Assembly (NCBI RefSeq): GCF_035975855.1
Contig: NZ_CP109055.1
Location: forward strand, 6,076,001-6,140,000
Direction of reading: 5' to 3'
Length of the DNA: 64,000 nucleotides
Source: Streptomyces sp. NBC_01304
GTDB taxonomy: Bacteria > Actinomycetota > Actinomycetes > Streptomycetales > Streptomycetaceae
The position numbers and the translations under genes are program-made. The notes under the pieces are model-generated. The model did no database searches. It was given only the letters and a program-made list of their open reading frames with translations, and was not told the origin of the DNA. The first letter of the stretch is position 1. Every line of letters starts with the position of its first letter. Of this stretch, positions 60,809 to 64,000 are shown piece after piece.

Positions 60809-62281
60809 TTACACCGTCGCCGGTGCCTTTTCCTCGGCCGGCGCCGCCGCGACCGCAGACGGCTCCGCCACGTTCAGCTCCGCCAGCATCTGCTTGCTGA
60901 AGCCGAAGAAGTACGTCGCCACGAAGCCCACCGTGTAGCCGACCAGCAGGCCGCCCGCGTAGATCGCGATCGTCGTGCCCAGGCCGTGGTTGCCGTCCAG
61001 GAGGGGGAACAGGGCCCAGCCGGACGGGCCGATGGCCGTCGAGCCGACCTTGTCGCCCAGCATCGAGAACATCCCGATGAACGCGCCGCCCGCCGCGCCG
61101 CCCGCGCACGCCGTGATGAAGGGGCGGCCGAGGGGCAGCGAGACGCCGTAGATGAGGGGCTCGCCGACGCCCAGGAAGCCTGCGGGGAGAGCCGACTTGA
61201 TGGTCGTACGGATCGAGGTGTTCCGCTTCAGCCGGAGGTAGACCGCGATCGCGCAGCCGACCTGGCCCGCGCCCGCCATCGCCAGGACCGGCAGCAGGAC
61301 GGTGTAGCCCTGCTGCTCGATGAGCGTGGTGTGGATGGGGATCAGGGCCTGGTGCAGGCCCAGCATGACCAGGGGCAGGAAGAAGGCGCCGAGGACGAGG
61401 CCCGCGAAGGCGCCGGTGTTGTCGAGGAGCCAGTTGGCCGCCGTGCCGATGCCCGTGGAGACCTCGCCCGCCAGGAACATCAGGCCGAAGATCGTGACCA
61501 GGCCGGAGATCAGGACCGTGAGGGTGGGCGTGACGAGGACGTCCACCGCCTCCGGGACCCACTTCCTGCACCACTTCTCGACGTACGTCGCCAGGACCGC
61601 GGCGCCGAGCGCGCCGAGGACGCCGCCCTGGCCGGGGGAGAGCTTCTGGCCGAAGGCCTCGATGTTCGCGACGCCGGGGAAGACGATGATCGCGGCGACG
61701 GCTCCGCCGAGGATGGGGGTGCCGCCGAATTCCTTCGCCGTGTTGAAGCCGACGAAGACCGCGATCAGGGCCATGAAGCCGGAGGCCATGGCGGCGAGGG
61801 CCGGGGTCACGGTCGGGAGCCAACCCAGGTTGACCAGGAGGCCGTTGAAGCCGGCGATGATGCCGCAGCCGATCAGGGCGGGGATCAGGGGGACGAAGAT
61901 GTTGGCGATGCGGCGCAGGAAGAGCTTGAAGGGGGTGGCGTTCTTGGCCTTCTGGGCCGCCTTCAGGGCTGTGCCCTGTTTCGCGAGGTCTTCGGCGGAG
62001 GTCGGGTGGGCCGTCGCCCTCCCCTCCTCGACCAACTGCTCGAACTCCGGGGTCACTCGGGCTACCGTGCCCGGGCCCAGGACGATCTGGTACGTGTCGT
62101 CCTCGACGACGCCCATCACGGCGGGGAGGGCCTTCAGGGCCTCGTCCTGGACCTTTGCGCGGTCGCGCAGGGTCAGGCGGAGCCTGGTCATGCAGTGGGC
62201 GATGGAGGTGACGTTGGCTGCGCCGCCCACGAGGGGGAGGATCGCGGCTGCGGTGTCGCGGTTCTTGTTCTCGGTGCTCAT
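60809..62281 (-). CDS. murP: PTS EIIBC component, MurNAc type
   Basis: Phosphotransferase permease of 490 residues in B-C order. The EIIB active-site Cys is C30 in SIAHCMTRLRL; the EIIC part from about residue 115 has ten or so helices with the substrate motif GVGEPLIYGVSLPL and a His-containing LHQALIPIHTTLI. No EIIA domain, as in MurP, so it borrows a general EIIA. MurNAc is inferred from murQ and the RpiR regulator upstream in the same operon; other amino or beta-glucosides cannot be excluded. Confidence 0.88.
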   Translation of the reverse strand: MSTENKNRDTAAAILPLVGGAANVTSIAHCMTRLRLTLRDRAKVQDEALKALPAVMGVVEDDTYQIVLGPGTVARVTPEFEQLVEEGRATAHPTSAEDLAKQGTALKAAQKAKNATPFKLFLRRIANIFVPLIPALIGCGIIAGFNGLLVNLGWLPTVTPALAAMASGFMALIAVFVGFNTAKEFGGTPILGGAVAAIIVFPGVANIEAFGQKLSPGQGGVLGALGAAVLATYVEKWCRKWVPEAVDVLVTPTLTVLISGLVTIFGLMFLAGEVSTGIGTAANWLLDNTGAFAGLVLGAFFLPLVMLGLHQALIPIHTTLIEQQGYTVLLPVLAMAGAGQVGCAIAVYLRLKRNTSIRTTIKSALPAGFLGVGEPLIYGVSLPLGRPFITACAGGAAGGAFIGMFSMLGDKVGSTAIGPSGWALFPLLDGNHGLGTTIAIYAGGLLVGYTVGFVATYFFGFSKQMLAELNVAEPSAVAAAPAEEKAPATV

Positions 62282-62424
62282 GTGGTGCGGCCTTGCTGTG
62301 CGGGGGGCTTGTGCGGTGGCTTTGGCTGGGCGGGGCTGTCGTTCAGCGCGTGCTGTACGTGGGCGGGGCTAGCCATACGTTCAGCGCACTCGGCGCCTTC
62401 GGGCTGTGCCCACCCGTTCCGCCC

Positions 62425-62505
62425 TGCGGAACGACTGCCCACAGCGGTGCGGTGCGGAACGACTGTCCACAGCGGTGCGGTGCGGAACGACTGCCCACAG
62501 CGCGC
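62425..62505. repeat. 28-bp tandem repeat between murQ and murP
   Basis: Three units of TGCGGAACGACTG(C/T)CCACAGCG type at 62425, 62453 and 62481. It lies in the 228-bp gap inside the operon. No gene there. Confidence 0.85.
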
Positions 62506-62509
62506 GGGG

Positions 62510-63451
62510 CTAGTTGTCGGTAGAGGCCAAGGCCGCGCGGAGGTGGCCCTTGGACTCGGCGAGGAGTTGGGCCGCCGTGGGGCCGTCCACCTGGCCCAGG
62601 ATCGTGAGGATCGCGTTCTTGACCTCGCCGTCCGTCGCCGCGAGGGCCGCCTCGATCTCCTCGTCGGAGGCCCCCGTCGCCAGCGCCACGATGCGGCGTG
62701 AGCGGGCCTGGAGCTTTTCGTTGGAGGCGCGTACGTCGACCATCAGGTTCCCGTACGTCTTGCCGAGGCGGATCATCGTGATCGTCGAGAGCATGTTGAG
62801 GACCAGCTTCTGGGCCGTGCCCGCCTTCAACCGGGTGGATCCGGTGAGGAGTTCGGGCCCGACCACGACCTCGATGCCGTGCTCGGCCGCCGCCGCGAGC
62901 GCGCTGTCCGCGTTGCAGGACAGGCCGATCGTCAGCGCCCCGCCCGCCCGCGCATGCTCGACCGCGCCGATCGCGTACGGGGTGCGGCCGGAGGCGGAGA
63001 TGCCCACCACCGTGTCGTCGGGGGTGAGGGAAAGGGAGTCCAGGTCGGCCGCCGCGAGCTCCTTGGAGTCCTCGGCGCCCTCGACCGCCGTGACCATCGC
63101 CGTGGGCCCGCCCGCGATCAGGCCGACCACCTCGGACGGGTCCGTGTTGAAGGTCGGCGGGCACTCGCTCGCGTCGAGCACGCCGAGCCGGCCCGCCGTG
63201 CCCGCGCCCGCGTAGATCAGGCGGCCGCCGCGGGCCATCCGCTCGGCGGTGGCGTCGATCGCGGCGGAGATGGCGGGCAGCTGCTCGGCGACCGCGGTCG
63301 GGACGGAGGCGTCCTCGCCGTTCATCGTGCGGGCGATCTCCAGCGTGGAGAGGCGGTCGATCTCGGCGAGCTCAGGGCGGAACGCCTCGGTGGTGAGGGT
63401 GGCCAACTGGGCGCGCAGCGCACCGTAGTTGTCAGGGGTGGTGGAGGTCAT
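62510..63451 (-). CDS. murQ: N-acetylmuramic acid 6-phosphate etherase
   Basis: Cleaves the lactyl ether of MurNAc-6-P to give GlcNAc-6-P and D-lactate, in peptidoglycan recycling. 313 residues: the SIS fold with IYAGAGTAGRLGVLDASECPP (catalytic Glu in the SEC region), GISASGRTPYAIGAVE and the C-terminal UBA-like domain (GASDEEIEAALAATDGEVKNAIL). Its product GlcNAc-6-P feeds NagA encoded at 36527. ATG 63451; murP downstream, RpiR upstream. Confidence 0.95.
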   Translation of the reverse strand: MTSTTPDNYGALRAQLATLTTEAFRPELAEIDRLSTLEIARTMNGEDASVPTAVAEQLPAISAAIDATAERMARGGRLIYAGAGTAGRLGVLDASECPPTFNTDPSEVVGLIAGGPTAMVTAVEGAEDSKELAAADLDSLSLTPDDTVVGISASGRTPYAIGAVEHARAGGALTIGLSCNADSALAAAAEHGIEVVVGPELLTGSTRLKAGTAQKLVLNMLSTITMIRLGKTYGNLMVDVRASNEKLQARSRRIVALATGASDEEIEAALAATDGEVKNAILTILGQVDGPTAAQLLAESKGHLRAALASTDN

Positions 63452-63505
63452 GAGGGTTGCGGCTCTTTCGTGTACGGGGTGCGGCGGGGGGTTGGGGCGA
63501 GGTGG

Positions 63506-64000
63506 CTAGCGGTTGCTGCTGCGTGGGCTGTGGCGGTGCGCGAGGGCCTCGTAGGACGCGGCGAGGGCGGGCGCCGCGGACTCGTACGTACGCTGGGCGA
63601 CGCCGACGAACAGGCAGTCCACGACCAGGAGTTGGGACGTACGGGAGGACATCGCGGCCGGGCGGAGTTCGCTCTCGCGGGCCGTGGAAGTGGTCAATAT
63701 GTGGTCGGCGTACTGCGAGACCGGACCGTCCGGGCGGCCGGTGATCGCGATCGTCGTCGCGCCGTGCTCGAAGGCGACCCGCAGCGGCTCGATGACGTCG
63801 CCCGTCGAACCGGAGTGGGTGATCGCGATGGCCACGTCCTTGGCCTTCAGGGTCACGGCGTTCGTCACGGCCAGGTGCGGGTCGGAGTGGGCGTGCGCGA
63901 TGTGGCCGATGCGGAGCAGCTTCTGCGCCAGGTCCTGGGCGACCAGGCCGGAGGCGGCGACGCCGTAGATCTCCGCGCGGCGGGCGGTGGCCAGGGCGGC
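63506..64000 (-). CDS. RpiR/MurR-family transcriptional regulator (N-terminus outside window)
   Basis: C-terminal SIS effector domain of an RpiR-type regulator; the frame is open to the window edge, so the helix-turn-helix half lies beyond 64000. Visible: IYGVAASGLVAQDLAQKL, DVAIAITHSGSTGDVIEPL and ATTIAITGRPDGPVSQYAD, the sugar-phosphate binding loops. As first gene of the murQ-murP operon it probably senses MurNAc-6-P or GlcNAc-6-P. Confidence 0.9.
   Translation of the reverse strand, partial: AALATARRAEIYGVAASGLVAQDLAQKLLRIGHIAHAHSDPHLAVTNAVTLKAKDVAIAITHSGSTGDVIEPLRVAFEHGATTIAITGRPDGPVSQYADHILTTSTARESELRPAAMSSRTSQLLVVDCLFVGVAQRTYESAAPALAASYEALAHRHSPRSSNR

Overview
The window is chromosomal DNA of a Streptomyces or a very close relative. 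It has very high G+C and strong third-position G/C bias. The gene order carD-ispD-ispF-cysS-rlmB, the msiK sugar ATPase, a CdgB-type diguanylate cyclase, nagK-nagA, cspA-groEL and leaderless genes all fit a conserved core region of the Streptomyces chromosome. There is no prophage, transposase, CRISPR array or secondary-metabolite cluster. Novelty is therefore in regulatory RNA and DNA, in gene partnerships and in repeats.

Layout. 1-2311: phosphate two-component system phoR-phoP, with the 3' end of phoP duplicated downstream. 2333-3034: lipoprotein. 3685-10522: carD, MEP isoprenoid genes ispD-ispF, an inserted PPOX-type flavin/F420 protein, cysS, rlmB and a DoxX-like membrane protein. 10910-13572 (minus): nucleotidyltransferase, small secreted protein, msiK. 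13839: tRNA-Thr(UGU). 14024-20040 (minus): FtsX/MacB-type ABC exporter followed by a NarL-type two-component pair whose kinase has an unusual C-terminal extension. 20201-20535: five copies of a 67-bp tandem repeat. 20531-29698: oxidoreductases, a DsbA-like lipoprotein, a rhomboid-like protein, an APH-type kinase, an epimerase, an acetyltransferase, a pentapeptide-repeat protein. 29753-32490: candidate HbpS-SenS-SenR heme/redox sensing system. 32690-35359: M1 peptidase, acetyltransferase, TerD.

35506-46512 is an amino-sugar region: ROK kinase, NagA, PfkB kinase, class II aldolase, SIS isomerase/deaminase and a sugar-binding lipoprotein. Two DasR-type operators frame it. CdgB, flavin reductase and an ArfB-like factor lie inside. 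46574-52448 holds compatible-solute genes (otsB, otsA, gpgS) and a sortase-anchored surface protein. 52603-54446 holds a SAM riboswitch, a threonine-synthase-family PLP enzyme and a small MoaD/ThiS-like sulfur carrier ending in Gly-Gly-Cys. This is the most interesting unit, because the combination suggests carrier-bound sulfur used for homocysteine/methionine synthesis. 54873-57126: cspA and a groEL under two tandem CIRCE operators. 57290-60711: two translationally coupled receptor-like Ser/Thr kinases. 60809-64000 (minus): MurNAc uptake and catabolism (murP, murQ, RpiR regulator, cut by the window end).

A dispersed intergenic repeat family runs through the second half of the window (12 core boxes at 8 loci). 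Its core box is CAAACGCCGGACGGGCTGA, joined to a C-rich arm. Copies usually sit within a few bases of stop codons, and one copy now encodes the C-terminus of the PfkB kinase. At least nine genes have a TANNNT box 6-7 bases before the start codon, indicating leaderless transcripts.
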